NCBI GenBank assembly: GCA_022419385.1
Contig: JAJUBI010000009.1
Coordinates: 248,001 to 312,000, forward strand
Length of the DNA stretch: 64,000 nucleotides
Origin: Paraconiothyrium sp. Pb-2020
Lineage: Eukaryota > Ascomycota > Dothideomycetes > Pleosporales > Didymosphaeriaceae
Direction of reading: 5' to 3'
Part shown: positions 22,209 through 34,748 of the stretch, one piece after another
Position numbering within the stretch: position 1 is the first letter of the stretch
How the letters are laid out: every line of letters starts with the position of its first letter
The notes under the pieces: generated by a model
Database searches by the model: none
What the model saw: only the letters and a program-made list of their open reading frames with translations
Told to the model about the DNA's origin: nothing
Position numbers and translations under genes: made by a program

Positions 22209-24320
22209 TCAATCCAGAAACTCGTCCTCTTGAGCTTGAATGCAACACATCCCACAGAAATCAGATCCTTCTTCATCCTCTCCAGGCGACAAGATAGTTG
22301 TGAGTAACTCGGGCGCCGTGAGCCGCTCCTGCTGTTCCACCTGGAGCATCTGCGCAGCCCAGTATAAGACTTTATTATCAGACGACTCTCCACAACTTTC
22401 AAGCTTGGTAGTAAACTTCTCAAAGGCCGTAAGGTTAGTGCGGATGTACTTCTCCCTAGACCCATGCTCCTCAAAGAACTTGTCCATATACTCAATTGTC
22501 TTGCCCTTCAGCACAACTGCCATCTCTACAAAGACAACTCCAAGGCTCCAAATATCAGACATAGTGTTTCGGCGGTCCTGCAAAGCGACCTCAGGTGCGC
22601 AATATCTCCGCGATATTCCGTTAACCATGCCTGTAGTGGTACTACGGTCTGTGTCCTCGAAGTCGAGAGACAGGCCAAAATCCGTGAACAGGATATTCCC
22701 GTGATGCACAAGGATATTACTCGGCTTGATATCTTTGTGTCGGATCTTCCTCGCATGCATGAAGTTGAGTGCTGTGGCTAGACAGCCAAAGAAGGTCCGC
22801 AGTTTCCAATGATTGTGTGGACGAGCGAGCTTTAGGTAGTCTTTCAAGTTCATCTCAGCGACCGGACTCATTAGCAGGCCGATATATTTCGAATCCGTAT
22901 AGCTCCCTACAAATTTTACAATGTGATTGTGTCTCAGGCGCTTCAAGATCTCAATTTCGCCGATGAACTGCGTTATTGCGCTTTTCCGCCTGCCTCTGAA
23001 AGCGTTTATTCGGCGCACTCGCTTGAGCGCGTACTCCTTACAGCTGCTATGAACGACGATTCTGTCAACCTGGCCAAAACCGCCGCTGCCTAGGACACCT
23101 TTGTAGTGGAAAGGGAGGGCCTCTCCCTGCTCGAAGTAACAGTGTTGGCCATTCTGGCCCCTTTCGAGGTCTGAGGACTTCGTCAATACTAAACGCTGGG
23201 CGTTAACGAATGCTGCTCGAGCGGATGACCGCAGACAATCGGGCAGGCCTCGCTCAGTGACAGGAAAACAATAGTCGGAAAAGCCAACGGTAATGACGTT
23301 GTCCAGGAGATCCAGACAGCCGATTGTCCGAAGAACGATATACGTGCGTGGAACTTTGCTCCACCTGACATTTGACTGCGCCAAAAGTATCTGGATTTCT
23401 CGAATCGAGGCATCGTTATATGGTTTCGGGTCGTCCTTTTCGTGTGAAAACCAGAGGGCTAGTCGGCTCACTAGCGCTTGCTGGGCGGTCGTCCCTGTCG
23501 CCGAGCTGGAGTGGGCGCCCGAGGTTTGATCTTGTAGCGAATCAAGGGGGTCTGATGTCTCTTCGTGGTCTTGTTCGCTGATACTCATCATACTCTCCGT
23601 GCTGTGTGCTGAGTCATGGAGGATCAAGTCAGCTTCACTGGATTTTCCAAGCTTCCGGAGCGTTGCTCCAAGCCGATCCCTGCATCTAAGTGTGTCTTGA
23701 TGGTCCGGCCCTTTTCTTTGCTCCAATTCTTGTGCAGACTGCTTAAACATTTCCTCAGCCTCGATGTATTTCTTTTGCTCGTAGAATATGTTCCCTAGCT
23801 GGTATTTGGTCTCACTCATGCCCCTGTAGTCACAAAGTGCTTTCCCCTCTCGTTGAACTATCTCTTGGAAAACTTCTTTAGCTTCATCGAGCTTCCTCTG
23901 GTGAAAAAGCGTAACTCCTAAAGAGTACTTGCTCCAGAGAGTATCTTCGTGATCTGACCCAAGTGATCTCTCCCTCTGTTGGACGACTTGCTGTAGCAGC
24001 GACTCAGCTTCACTATACCTTTCCTGTCCACAAAGCGTGACTCGCAACCAGTACTTGCTCCCGAGAGTATCTTTATGATCTGGTCCAGGTAATTTATTCC
24101 TCTCTTGAACGACTTGCCGAAATAGCTGTTCGGCTTCGTTGTAATTTCCCTGTTGTTGAAGTATGACTCCTAACCAGTGTTTGCTCCTACAAGTATTATG
24201 GTGATCTGATCCAAGCCATCTCTCACAGTCTTGTACGACTTGCCGAAACTGCATCTCAGCTTCATCGTGTTTGTTTTGCTTGTATAGCTCGCGTCCGAAA
24301 TTGTACTTCGCTTGCAGCAT
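22209..24320 (-). CDS. TPR repeat-protein kinase fusion
   Basis: Single frame of 703 residues from an ATG at 24318-24320; an in-frame TGA lies 33 bases upstream. Residues 1-215 hold five 42-residue tetratricopeptide repeats of the kinesin-light-chain type, each with a GxDHxDT..SKYxLGxTL pattern. A linker follows, then a kinase domain from about 403: glycine loop GVLGSGGFGQV, Lys in EYALKRV, Glu in EIEILKRL, catalytic RHKDIKPSNILV (HKD in place of HRD), TDFGLS, and RYCAPEVALQD. All catalytic acids are present, so it should be active. TPR arrays in fungal NLR-like proteins serve as sensors; here they may gate the kinase, which is inference. It ends in an acidic, Cys-containing tail. Confidence 0.85.
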   Translation of the reverse strand: MLQAKYNFGRELYKQNKHDEAEMQFRQVVQDCERWLGSDHHNTCRSKHWLGVILQQQGNYNEAEQLFRQVVQERNKLPGPDHKDTLGSKYWLRVTLCGQERYSEAESLLQQVVQQRERSLGSDHEDTLWSKYSLGVTLFHQRKLDEAKEVFQEIVQREGKALCDYRGMSETKYQLGNIFYEQKKYIEAEEMFKQSAQELEQRKGPDHQDTLRCRDRLGATLRKLGKSSEADLILHDSAHSTESMMSISEQDHEETSDPLDSLQDQTSGAHSSSATGTTAQQALVSRLALWFSHEKDDPKPYNDASIREIQILLAQSNVRWSKVPRTYIVLRTIGCLDLLDNVITVGFSDYCFPVTERGLPDCLRSSARAAFVNAQRLVLTKSSDLERGQNGQHCYFEQGEALPFHYKGVLGSGGFGQVDRIVVHSSCKEYALKRVRRINAFRGRRKSAITQFIGEIEILKRLRHNHIVKFVGSYTDSKYIGLLMSPVAEMNLKDYLKLARPHNHWKLRTFFGCLATALNFMHARKIRHKDIKPSNILVHHGNILFTDFGLSLDFEDTDRSTTTGMVNGISRRYCAPEVALQDRRNTMSDIWSLGVVFVEMAVVLKGKTIEYMDKFFEEHGSREKYIRTNLTAFEKFTTKLESCGESSDNKVLYWAAQMLQVEQQERLTAPELLTTILSPGEDEEGSDFCGMCCIQAQEDEFLD

Positions 24321-25040
24321 GGCATCTATATTCGGCCGTTGTCGCCTTCACGTTCCCCTCCGCCGTATTGCTTGTTGCTGTGCCGCGGTCGCTGCAGTTC
24401 GACCCTTGTACGGACGCTTATGGTCGTTTAGATAGAATCTCGTTCAAATCTCTCTGATGTTGCTGGTTTTCCCTTTGCGTATAGCAACAATTGACAAGTA
24501 CGCGTAACACTTGCTCTTCAATTGCACCTGTATCAGGCTGTGACCGCAGCTGAGAGGCTGTGTAACATTGATACGCGGGGCCTGCATACGGGATGGAAGC
24601 ACTTTTCCCCGAGAACACCCTCCATTGGATGAGACACACCAGGCTGTGAAAATGATGCGTGGAAGCGGCAGATAAATAGTACTCTTTCTGACCGGTTTGC
24701 ACGTGCTGCAGTCAGCAGCGTCGGTGGGAAATGTAGACCGCATCGTGATGCGAAGACAAGAAGCCCTGAGAACTAGAAGTTGAGTGAAAGATTGATGAAT
24801 CTTTAGGCGCGGCCGAGTCGTAGATACAGAGCTAGTACGGTGGTGGCACCTGCCCGTGCGTAGGAAGCGACTTCCTCCATCAGAACCTCCACGGCGCTAC
24901 ACTACCACTTCCCACTAGTACACCCAGATCTTGCAATATTTGATATGTCAATGCGCACTATACACCTATACTACATATCCCGAACCTACCCATCATATCC
25001 CCTTCACCAAGCAAACTCCAATCCCATGCCCACCACTCCA
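24321..25040. other. Upstream region of the TPR-kinase gene and 3' side of the Sec7 gene
   Basis: Minus-strand open frames at 24418-24743 sit just upstream of the TPR-kinase start but show no TPR signature, so I do not join them. An additional 5' exon cannot be excluded. Confidence 0.4.
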
Positions 25041-28000
25041 TCACGCCTCAGCCTTCTGATCCTGCCCCTCCACGTCCCCCCCTCCCTCCTTCTTATCTTC
25101 CGCAACCACCTTCTCCTCCTCTTTCTCCCTCACAGGGACCTCTTTAGTTTTCCTCTCCCCCTTCGGCTTCTTCACCTCCTCTGGGAAAAGCTCAGCGAAG
25201 AAATTCGGTAAAAAGCGATTAATCCTCTTCCACGTCTCGTTCCACAGCTCTTCCTTCTCTGGCTTTTCGTCCGGCGGGACGAGATACCCGCCACTCGACA
25301 TGACGAGCAGCATGTTCTTGAGGTTCTCCGAGACAGCCTCTTCCAGATTGTCGCCCTGGCCGCTATTGATCAAGCGGTCCATGATAGTAATGATCTTCAG
25401 CCAGAGGTCGAGTAGGTCGTCGGTCTCAGAGAGGAGAGTGAGGTAATGGAGGAAGACTTTTGAGAGCAGTGTTGCGGCGCGCACGCGGGTTTCGCTCATG
25501 CCTAGAGGGTCTGATTGGTACACCTCGGGCTTGAGGAGTTGTGTGATGAGAGGGAACAGGACCTCGCTGAAGATGGCGGTCCATTCCTGGTGGTCTTTGG
25601 ATGCGAGTTCATTAGATAGAAGAGTGCGTTGAAGCGCTCCAAACGCTTGTTGCCGGATTTCCCGGCATGGGTTGAGACATTGATGTGTGAGGGTCTTGAG
25701 AATGGGGGACCAATAAGCTGTCCATGCTACTCAAGGTCAGCAATGATGTGTACGCTATATGAAATCATATCATACCTTCGGTAGTCTCCAGATGTGACTG
25801 CTCAATAAAGTTGGGCACTCTGTTGGTCATTTGGAAGACAATAGTCATGGCCATGCTGCCACGGACGACGATTTCATCGCTCCTGCTCAATATTAGCACT
25901 TGGCGTATCGAATCCTGATCGATACATACTCTGGTTTCTTAGACTTGGGAGCTTTGCCTCGTCGTACCGCCTGGTCGTACAACTGCTCTTGCCTAGCTCC
26001 AACTTGAGCCGTAGTAGCAAACTCGTTCAGGAGCGCGATCGCAGCTTCATAATTATCCGCTGTGACGCCGGGCAGGGAAGAAGTGGTGAGATCCTCAACC
26101 AGCTGGAAGACGTCGCCAGCTGCCTCAGGCACTCGTTGCAGCTTGTTCAGAATGACCCAGAAATCTGGAGAGCTGGCCAGCTCAACGCGCAGCCCATTTG
26201 GACCCTTCAAGCAGTCTCCCAAGCCCTTCAATAGCGGGCTTGCGCATTGCTTCAGAAGCTCTTCGTCAAATTTGGAGAATGTATGTAACAGAACCGGGGC
26301 CCTGATAAAGTCGTGGTCCTATAAAGGTTAGCGTGGATCATCATAAGTTGAGGTATTCACATACGTTGCTAGCCTTCAATATGCTCAGGAGGTAGTACAC
26401 ACATCGTGCGATCAGCACAGGGTGCAGCTTCGCCGCATCCTTGATCACAGTCGACAGCGCATCGGCGACATCCTTCGCTAGCTCTTGCACGGTCTCGTCA
26501 TCCCTAAGGGCGAGAACGGTGGCCAGCTCCAAGACAAACACCAAGCTGGCGTCATAGATCGGCCTGTTGAGGTTCTTCTTGTTTCCGTTGGCGCGCGGGC
26601 TTATTGTTTGGGGAAGCTCAGGCTTCACCACAATGACTCTTGGTGAGCCGTCTTCGGGTATTTGCTCGAGTAGAGACATCAGTAACGAGCGTAGTGAGTC
26701 TAGCGGTAGCTGACTGATGTTGGCCAAAATATCTTCGAAATGACATTCTTTGACGGTGTCCACTGTGCAGAGCGTATATTCGATTTCTTGATCAGACGGC
26801 TCGGGAGGCTCGTCGTTAGCAAAGCTGGACACGTAAGATGTGAACGCGGAGAAGATCCCGGTATCTGCGGGACGTTCGACGCGATCGATGATTTGGGCGG
26901 GGCTTTGGAGTGGTATCGGTGGCAATGCTAGCGTTTTCTGGAAAGACAAGAAGTAAGGGGGTATCAAAGAATTGACAAACAAGTTGACCATAATGTGGAT
27001 GAGCTGAGAACAAGTTAGTTCTGTGTTGTGGAGTAGCAAGCAAACTTACATGATTCCAACCATCTCGTATCGAGGCTTCGTTGCCTTTTATGACTTGGAA
27101 CAACACAACAGTCGCCAGTTGCGCTCTTCCGTCTCGTCCGAAGCGGACTGCTGTCTCACTGACCATAACACTCTTCTTCTCTACTTGCACTTCGGTGTTT
27201 AATGACGTGCTAGGCGGAACATCAGGAGCAAGCGTGCTAATGTACGCTAGGCATGAGATAATTCGATCTAAAGCATCGGTCAATTGGTATTTCGCAGCGA
27301 TCTGGGCACACTGGTCGAAACCAGTGACGACGCGAGAGAAGACTGCATCATCAGTTGCCGACATGAATACATACGACAGGGTAGCCACGATGGGTTTCCA
27401 AGTCGCAGCAAACATGTCTGCGTCGAAGATATTCGTGTCACAGATAACTAGATCTGAGGTCGATTGTGTCTTGATCAACAGCTCCTTCCACGCATGATCG
27501 TATGCATGACGAGTCTCGTGTTCCTCGGGCAGAATGATCTCACGTGTTTTGATTGACTCGTAAATCGATTTGAGATATTCGGGATCAAAGTCTTTGCCAT
27601 CGTTCACACCGCGCAGATTCCTGGCAAAGTCCTCCAGAGCCATGCGCTTGTTGCCTTTGAGATTAGGATTGTGCTGGTCGGTGTTGAGCATGATGATAGC
27701 ATAGCACAATACGTAGATGGCGTCCGTGTTCGCAATATCTCCGGAACCGACCTGTTTGAAATACTGTGTTGAAAACTCGGTTACGATCCTCTCAATGAGT
27801 GCTGATTCTCCAGGTAGACGGAAGCTGTTGAGAAGACGTCGCAGAGCTTCATCCACTCGAAGCGAAGTGAAGTCAAATTCATCAATGAATGCGTGAAGAA
27901 TCGCCTCGTTACCTCGCTTCGAGATGAATTCACCGAGCACCCTCTTGTCTACCCGGCTTGTGCCTTGTAAGATCCGAACAATGCTCTTCGGGTCATCGGG

Positions 28001-30023
28001 ATTTTCGATAATGCCCTGAGATGCAAGGAAAGCTACTCCGCCCTTCGGACTTTCGTTAAACTTCGTGGCGCCACGAATGATGATGTTCTTACGTGACCGC
28101 TGTTCGCGAAGTGCTTCCGCACTGGGATAACCTTCGGTTACTGGCTCGTCGTCCAATCGGTCCGCAATAGACTGAACGAATCCTAGCAGGGCGTCCAAAC
28201 ATAATGGTGGCACGTTAACTGTGCTCCATGTGGCTGAGTCGGGAAACGCGTTTCGGGACAGAAGTCCAATGATGTCCAAGCAGACGTCCATCCGATCCGT
28301 CTCACAGTCATAGTTTACAAATAGCTCCGCCATGAAGGAAGGTATGCGGACCAGGGCACCCAGATTCTCGATCATAGCTTCTCGAGCATCGGGTTTCCTA
28401 GCCCCACCCTCCAAGCCCAGCTTCTGCCGGTCCTTTACTGGCACTGGTGTTGACCGACCGCTGGATGGGTTTTGTTGCGGAGCGGGTTTGATGAGACTCG
28501 GCGCTTGCGGTACGCCTTCGTACAGAGATGGCTCTATTCCTGGCTCTATAGGAATCTCGACCCTTGGAAACAGGCAGGCGACCAGATATGATAGGTATAG
28601 CTCCTGTTGCAGCTTAAGAACATTTCTGCAAGTAGCAAGTAGTGTACCAGCTACACGCAGAGATTCGTTTAGAATGGCCATGTTCTCTGCTCTGACTAAT
28701 TGGAAAAGATGCCGACAGAGCGTGTCCTTCGCTAGGTTGGCCAAGCTGGGGTGGTTGGCAATAGATGGACCGGCCACCTCAAGCGCGACATCGACGATGC
28801 GCAGCGCCATGACGCGCATGGTATCAGTATGCAGCCGATCGTGTGGATCGAGCAAGTCGACTAGGACTCTAAACAATTCTCGAATCGAAGGCAATGAGTA
28901 CGGCTTGATTTCAACGGGTGCTTGCTCTGACTCGATGGTCCCCGGAAGGTCAAGCGTGCTTCGGTCCGGATTTGGCGCGTTACTGTCGGTATCCCCTTCA
29001 CCCTTCTCTGAATTGCTAGGTTGTTGGGGTTCTTCGACCTTGGTAGGCGCCCCTGCACTCTCTCCATTTGTAGTAGGATCCATTTTGAGGCCGTCCGGTT
29101 TGTCGTCGGTGTCTAGTTCTTCATCAAGTCTCTGAAGCTCTTCCGGCGCTTCTATTTCTAGCGTCTTCAGCCTCTTGAATATGACGTGACACATAGATAC
29201 CATCGCAATCTCTGCAGACCGTCGGAGCAACTCAGACAGCCTAGATTGGCAACACATGCTAAGACCTGTTTCCATCATCTCGCAAATGCTCTCGTCGCCC
29301 AGTACTTCCCCAGCCTGTCCAGAAACCATGCTCTCCATAAGTTTCAATATTCGCAGAAGAACAATTTCGTCGGCGGCAGAATCGCTGGCTTCGAAACGAC
29401 AATGTGTAATAGCGGAGGAGAGCTGCTGCATAGCTTCTGGGAGGCGCGGGGAGTCACGACCAATGATGTTATAGGAGAGGAACTTGGTAATAGCAATCAG
29501 CGCGAGCGAAGTGATGGGCGCAGACGTCGAAGAGGACCGAATAACCTGGAGGAAAGGATGAAGCATGGACGGAGTATCAAAGGTCTTGATGTCTGGCGGC
29601 GTGTTAGCAGAGTTCCGAAGCAATTGCGCGAATAGCCACACCTTTGCAGCCCTTCAGCTCGCTCCTCAAGCGCGCAAAGGCAGACATGAGGGGATTGTCC
29701 TGCAAGCTCTTGCCCTTCTTTCCACGCAGGCCCCATCTGCTGGGTACAGCCTCCTCCTGCTCGCCAGTCCCACCAACTATGCCCTGGCCAGCCCGATCTC
29801 TCTTTTGTATAGCTGGGGTCTTATTAGAGGAGCCGCCTAGAATAGCGGAAACCGAAGAATGGGCCCAGCGCGCATGTTTGCGCATGGCAGACGTGACTGT
29901 TATACATTCTGTGACAACCAGCGCTACTGGGTTGACCGCAACGGGAATGCGCCGTGGTTCCGTAAGGGTAATGGCATCTTGGAGCGTGTCCGGCGACAAG
30001 CTGTCGATTTCTTCGTTCGACAT
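25041..30023 (-). CDS. Sec7-domain ARF guanine nucleotide exchange factor (Gea/GBF1 type)
   Basis: Six exons: 30023-29642, 29592-27050, 27003-26365, 26318-25930, 25882-25776 and 25729-25041, five introns of 46-50 nt, 1582 residues. The N-terminal DCB/HUS region (TSAMRKHARWAHSSV; SSTSAPITSLALIAITKFL) leads to a Sec7 domain near residues 640-810. It carries the catalytic Glu in NSFRLPGES and the motif AIIMLNTDQHNPNLKG; HDS-type regions follow, then a Lys/Glu-rich tail. The protein activates Arf1 on early Golgi membranes and so controls COPI vesicle formation; it is essential in yeasts. Intron 1 has the weaker donor GTGTGG but a good CTAAC branch, and the join LKGCK-DIKTFDTP fits the family. Five joins keep frame throughout. 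Confidence 0.95.
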
Positions 30024-30990
30024 ACTGGAGGTTTCCTTCGATCCAGGAAAGGGAGGATCCGATACGGTGGTGGGTTCGCAAGGTGAAGCTTGGAGGGGAC
30101 AGACGCAACTATGCGACCGGTCAGCAACCTCAGGAAAGGAACTTCATGCTCTCAAGAGAAAGTTGCCTGAAAGAGCAGAGTTTCAGTATAAAGCAGACGT
30201 GTAGTGACCGTGTCCTCATCGGTAGGCTCCCGAGATTTGCAAGGCAGCTACAATTGTGAAAGCTACATTGAACATTGGGGAGGTGAGTGCCAAGTCCCAG
30301 AAGCCAGGGTGTCAGCGCCCGTCGGACCTCCGCTACGCAAGCGCCATATGGTCAGAAGGAACACCACGTCCATGTTCTTCTTCACCATCAGATTCGGCTG
30401 GAATTATCTAGAGGTTACAAAGCTTTGATGCAGGTTGTCTGGTAGTATAAGCTAGGGTAATTAAGGCTATGATGAGCTTCACAGTTGTGGCCCGATGATG
30501 TGTAGCCAACTTTCACATTCGCGCAAAGGCTTGGTCCATCAGAGAGCATATATATCCGCGTTCAATATTTCGGTAGTCTTACAAACGCAGCGCCCACTTG
30601 ATCTCTCACGCTAAAACGCCTCCTCATGCAAATTCTAGTATATACACCAGCCATTCCATCCCGGAGAAAGACATCGCAAGCCTCTCCACACGCCTGCATA
30701 CAATTCCAAAGCAAAAAATTCGAAAGACATCGAGACGTGAGCAAGGAGACCGGCTCGTGCAGTCTCTACAAGCCAACGCTCGACGATGCTGGTGCAGAAG
30801 TTTTATCCATGTCCGGCGGTCGGAGTGGCTATTACAAGGTATGCTGATGAGGACGCAATCATAGCCCTTGCATCATTTTCGTCAAAATCGTCGTGTATGA
30901 GTCGAGTTGACTCGCTACGCTGAGTCTGCATTTGCGGGTCTGAATGGCATGTCAGAACCGGTCATTGCAGGTTGGAGACAGGCACTCCAC
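30024..30990. other. Upstream region of the Sec7 gene and 3' side of the Anp1-like gene
   Basis: One small plus-strand frame from the ATG at 30626 reads to SMSGGRSGYYK and then meets a possible donor GTATGC at about 30839; it could be the first exon of a small gene, but no downstream exon or family was recognised. Confidence 0.35.
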
Positions 30991-32760
30991 TTACTGCTTC
31001 GGTGCCGCCTTCTCCTTCTCATCGACACCCCAAGCCTCGTGTATCTCCTCCCTCTTCACAGCGTCCTTCTTCGCATCAGCGCCCTCTTTCTTCACGGCCT
31101 CCTTCGGCGTCTCATCCTTAGCGGAGTCCGCCTTGTCGGCCTTTACGTCTTCCTTCGCAGCTTCCTTGGCAGCTTCCTTCGCCTTTTTCTCATCTTCCTT
31201 CTTCTTGACCTCTTCCTTTTCTTCATTTTTTGCTTTCTGTACTAGGTCCTGCACGGCGGCCTTCTCCTTCTCCCAGTCCTTGCCCTTGTTGTCGAACTGT
31301 TCCTTGATCTTGTCTTCCTTCTGCTTCTTGGCGGCCTCTTCAGCTTCCTTCTTCTTGCGCTCCTTCTCCATTTCCTCCATATGGCGGATATCGTCGACGG
31401 AAGGCTCGTACAAATGCCAGATGGTGTAGTGAGGAAGACCGACAACGGAGAATTTCATGCGCTTGGCCATCTATTCTGTGTCAGTAGGTCTGAGAATCAG
31501 TCTTGCGGACGGAACTCACCTTGCCGAATCCCTCTGTCTCAGCATGCTTTTCGAAACTGAACGCGGGGAAGTGGACGCCTTGTCGGAAGACCTTTGCTTT
31601 CGCGAGAATACTGACACCACCAACACCATCAATCTCCATCTCCATATCGGGATCGCCGTAAGGGTCACGGAGGTAGGCCAAATGCGGTCGCCAGGTGGCA
31701 TATTCTGCGTAACCTTCGACAATCACAGCGTCCTCGTCCAGGGTGTCTGCCAGCGCCAACGCCGTCTCCGATTCCTGCCACGAGTTGAGATCGTAAGGTT
31801 GCTCACCACCGAGCCAATCGGGTAGTGGACGCCAGACATCTGTGGGTAGCGATTAGTGGACTGATAATATCGGTGGCTTCGGTTGGCTTACTCGGTACGA
31901 TAACGTCTTTATTGTGGCGCATGAGATCCTCCAGAATAGTGAAGGGAGCTGTTTCGACATCGACATCTCTCCAGTAAACCCAGCTGTGCGTTGGCCGAAG
32001 CGCCGCGCTCAACAGCCAGTTACGGGCCTGAGCCATCGACTTACGTCGTCCAGCCTGAGCTGCGAAACCGTGTCGAGACTCGACATCCTGGTTGACCTTC
32101 TGGCCAAAATCTTTCTCCAAAATCGAGATTTCTCCAAATTGGTTCTTCGGCTCCGGATCTGCCTGAAGCTCCTCCAGCTTCGAATTAAGCAACTCAAGCG
32201 TGTTGTCCTTGGAATCTCCAACCAAAAACGCAAGATCGATCAGATTGTGTGGGTACGTAAGGTTCTTCAGGTGACCAAAGAACATCGGTAGATGCGGCGC
32301 GGCGTCTCGGAGCGGAGCGCAAAGGAGAATTCGCTCCTCCCTTTCCCACCCTCTTGCAGTTCCTTGTACATTGCTCAGGTCGTAGTATCGTACGGTCTCG
32401 AGTTTTGCATCGTCGCTAGATGCAAGGTAGCTCAGTGGGCCTGAGCCCAGGTCCGGTCGCAGGTCGGGGAAAAAGAAGAATAGGCCCGTAAGGAAGATGG
32501 ATCCTATCAGCAGTAATCGCTGTATTAACTGCCGCCGCCGCCTCAGGGCTGGCTGTGATCTAGGCTGGAATCTGCAATGACAATGATAATTAGCATCGTG
32601 TGTCCAAGAAGAGCGATCTTCCAGGGCGGCGGAAAAGTTCAGTTGCAAAGAGGCCAGCATGGCAGTAGCAGACGTACTTGTGAGGTTGAATAGAAAACGT
32701 GCCGCCCCCGCCGGTGGAAGGGTATGCGGCATGCCCGTTGGAAAAGGCATGGCGATGCAT
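30991..32760 (-). CDS. Anp1/Mnn9-family Golgi alpha-mannosyltransferase (mannan polymerase subunit)
   Basis: Four exons: 32760-32678, 32571-31892, 31839-31520 and 31470-30991; introns of 106, 52 and 49 nt; 520 residues. A type II membrane layout is clear: basic RRRRQLIQR, then helix LLLIGSIFLTGLFFFFP near residues 43-60. The lumenal domain has ERILLCAPLRDAAPHLP, SWVYWRDVDVETAP with the DxD sugar-nucleotide site near 230, and the conserved GYAEYATWRPHLAYLRDP. The Anp1/Van1/Mnn9 family builds the alpha-1,6 backbone and outer mannan in the cis-Golgi. A long Lys/Glu/Ala-rich C-terminal tail (about 120 residues from EEMEKERKKKEAEEAAKK) is predicted to be helical and points to the Anp1 branch. Confidence 0.9.
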
Positions 32761-34748
32761 TTTCGACTTTGCATGTAAGGGCAGCATCCAGGAGGGAGTC
32801 TGCGAAGTCAGATCGCGCTGAGTTCTCCCTTTGAGCACCCCCGGTCACGTCGACCCGCGAGTAGAGCGCAGTGCAGTGCAGAGCGCAGCAGGGCCGGGCA
32901 CAAAACGTCTAGGGCGGGTGTGCGATGCGAATTGATGCCACAGGGGCGCGAACGAGTGTGGAGGGATGGCGTAGAGGCCGCGATAGCCCTTGGCAAGCGA
33001 TGTCGTCGTACGGGTCTCTGCAAGACTTGGCTCCTGATTATCTCGCTAAGCTGAAGCTGGAGGCCACCGTTGTCATAGACATGCCCCGGTATCCCTAGCA
33101 GTGATTACCGAAATGGCGACGTGCAGCGCGGCGTGGGTGGACAAGGAAGGGAGAGCGTGCGAGCGGCTAACAGATGTCCTCTCAGCTATTGCAGATGGAT
33201 ACGCTTTCGGGATATGCGCGAATGCGCTGCGGAGGTCGAAGGTGCAGCGCCGTCGGGGCTGTGCCAAGCGGCTAGCATTGATGTTTCAGGATACCTTGTT
33301 AGAACCTCGAGAAATCACCGTTGCAGGGCCGCTGATCGTCGCGTCTCCACCAGAACTGCTCATGGGCGTGAATGTTACTCGGTGCTGAAAACTCCACACT
33401 CACTTTCTCTGAAGCTACAGTACCCACTACCATCCCACGGTCGACGCGGCCTGTGGGTCGTTCACATGATGAAACGGATAAGCACGTGCGAAACAGAACA
33501 TAGCATCGATTACTATTTTATAACTAGCATATGTGTATTCTTCACTGCACAAGTGGCCGGCTCGAAATACCGAGCTCAGAACCAGACTCAGACACTGCGG
33601 TATAACGTCACTGAATCTGTACCACGGTGGTCAGTAAAAGCCCACGAAGACACAGTGTTAAACCAGACGATGAAGACCTGTTGCTCAGAAAGCCGTTATA
33701 GTCATGCTCCGCCGCTGGCCTCCAGTCGCGACAGCCCAAGACGGACTGCTGCGACCTTTGGCTCGACAACCGCAATTACGCACGTTTGCACGCGCAACTC
33801 CACAACTCGTCATCCCAAGCCTAAGCCGGTAAAGTGCGGGAGGGCGACCCAGCATTGGATGTCGTTGAATGGATAGACTAGGTTTTCATCATGGCGAGGG
33901 AGGGTGTGGAGAATGAACGTACGAGAACCAGGTAAGCGACATGTCGCCGGGGCTGTAGGAACTAGGGATGGCCTGCGGATACAAATCAGTAACGATCGCT
34001 TAGTCGATAACGAAGAAGTAATGACAAGGATTTGCGTAAATCAGACAAGGTAAGCTATGGTATAGAGTGTCTTCAAGTGGTTCAGTAGCAGAACTGAAAA
34101 GATATACACACATCATAAAACGCGGGATCGTGTCGTTGGGGGGTATGGTAAGACTTACTTTGTGTGAGTATCAGCGCGTCAACTTCTGCAAGTTAGTTGA
34201 ACCTTGTGGTAACAGGCAATTGCGCAACGACGCTGTTCAACGATGCACTTTTTCAGCGCGGCTTCATCTGTAAATTTGCTGGCGGAAGACGCAATCGGGT
34301 TTTAGATGGCCAAATGCGACGTCACAGACGTCACAAGCCAGTTCGGCTAGCTGAATCTCTTTGGCGCAGCAATCTTGCACTGTCGCAGATCGAACAGCTT
34401 CTATTGTTTGTTAGCTTATCAACTCGCACCTGGAGCCAACAGCTTGGGATGGAGATGGAAAGGATCAGATGGTGGTGCATGAATGTTCGGGCTCATCATA
34501 AGTCACCAGAACATGTAGGAAAGTATCAGTCATAAGAGGAAGTGTAGTGAAATGTGTGCCGGTAGCTTACCTTGCGCGTGAAGCACCTCGAAAGCGAGGT
34601 GGTGTTAAGAAGCTGGAGCTGGGCAAGCGAAGAGAAAAATATCGGCGCGGCAGTCGCGAAATCTTGGCATGTTAGTCAGCGAGCATTTTACGACGCCCGC
34701 GTCACTCCCAACCTGGCTTTGCGCCCTTAGCACTGCACAGCACACGAA
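32761..34748. other. Gene-poor stretch upstream of Anp1-like and Mtr3
   Basis: The longest frame (33121-33876, plus) starts at GTG, has no motif and a composition unlike the neighbouring proteins; I leave it out. No repeat with clear ends was seen. Confidence 0.4.

Noticed and set aside
28332..29135. 267-codon plus-strand frame
   Set aside because: Antisense of the Sec7 gene exon 2.
33121..33876. 251-codon plus-strand frame
   Set aside because: Starts with GTG, no motif, irregular composition and no splice context; it lies in a gene-poor region where long frames arise by chance.
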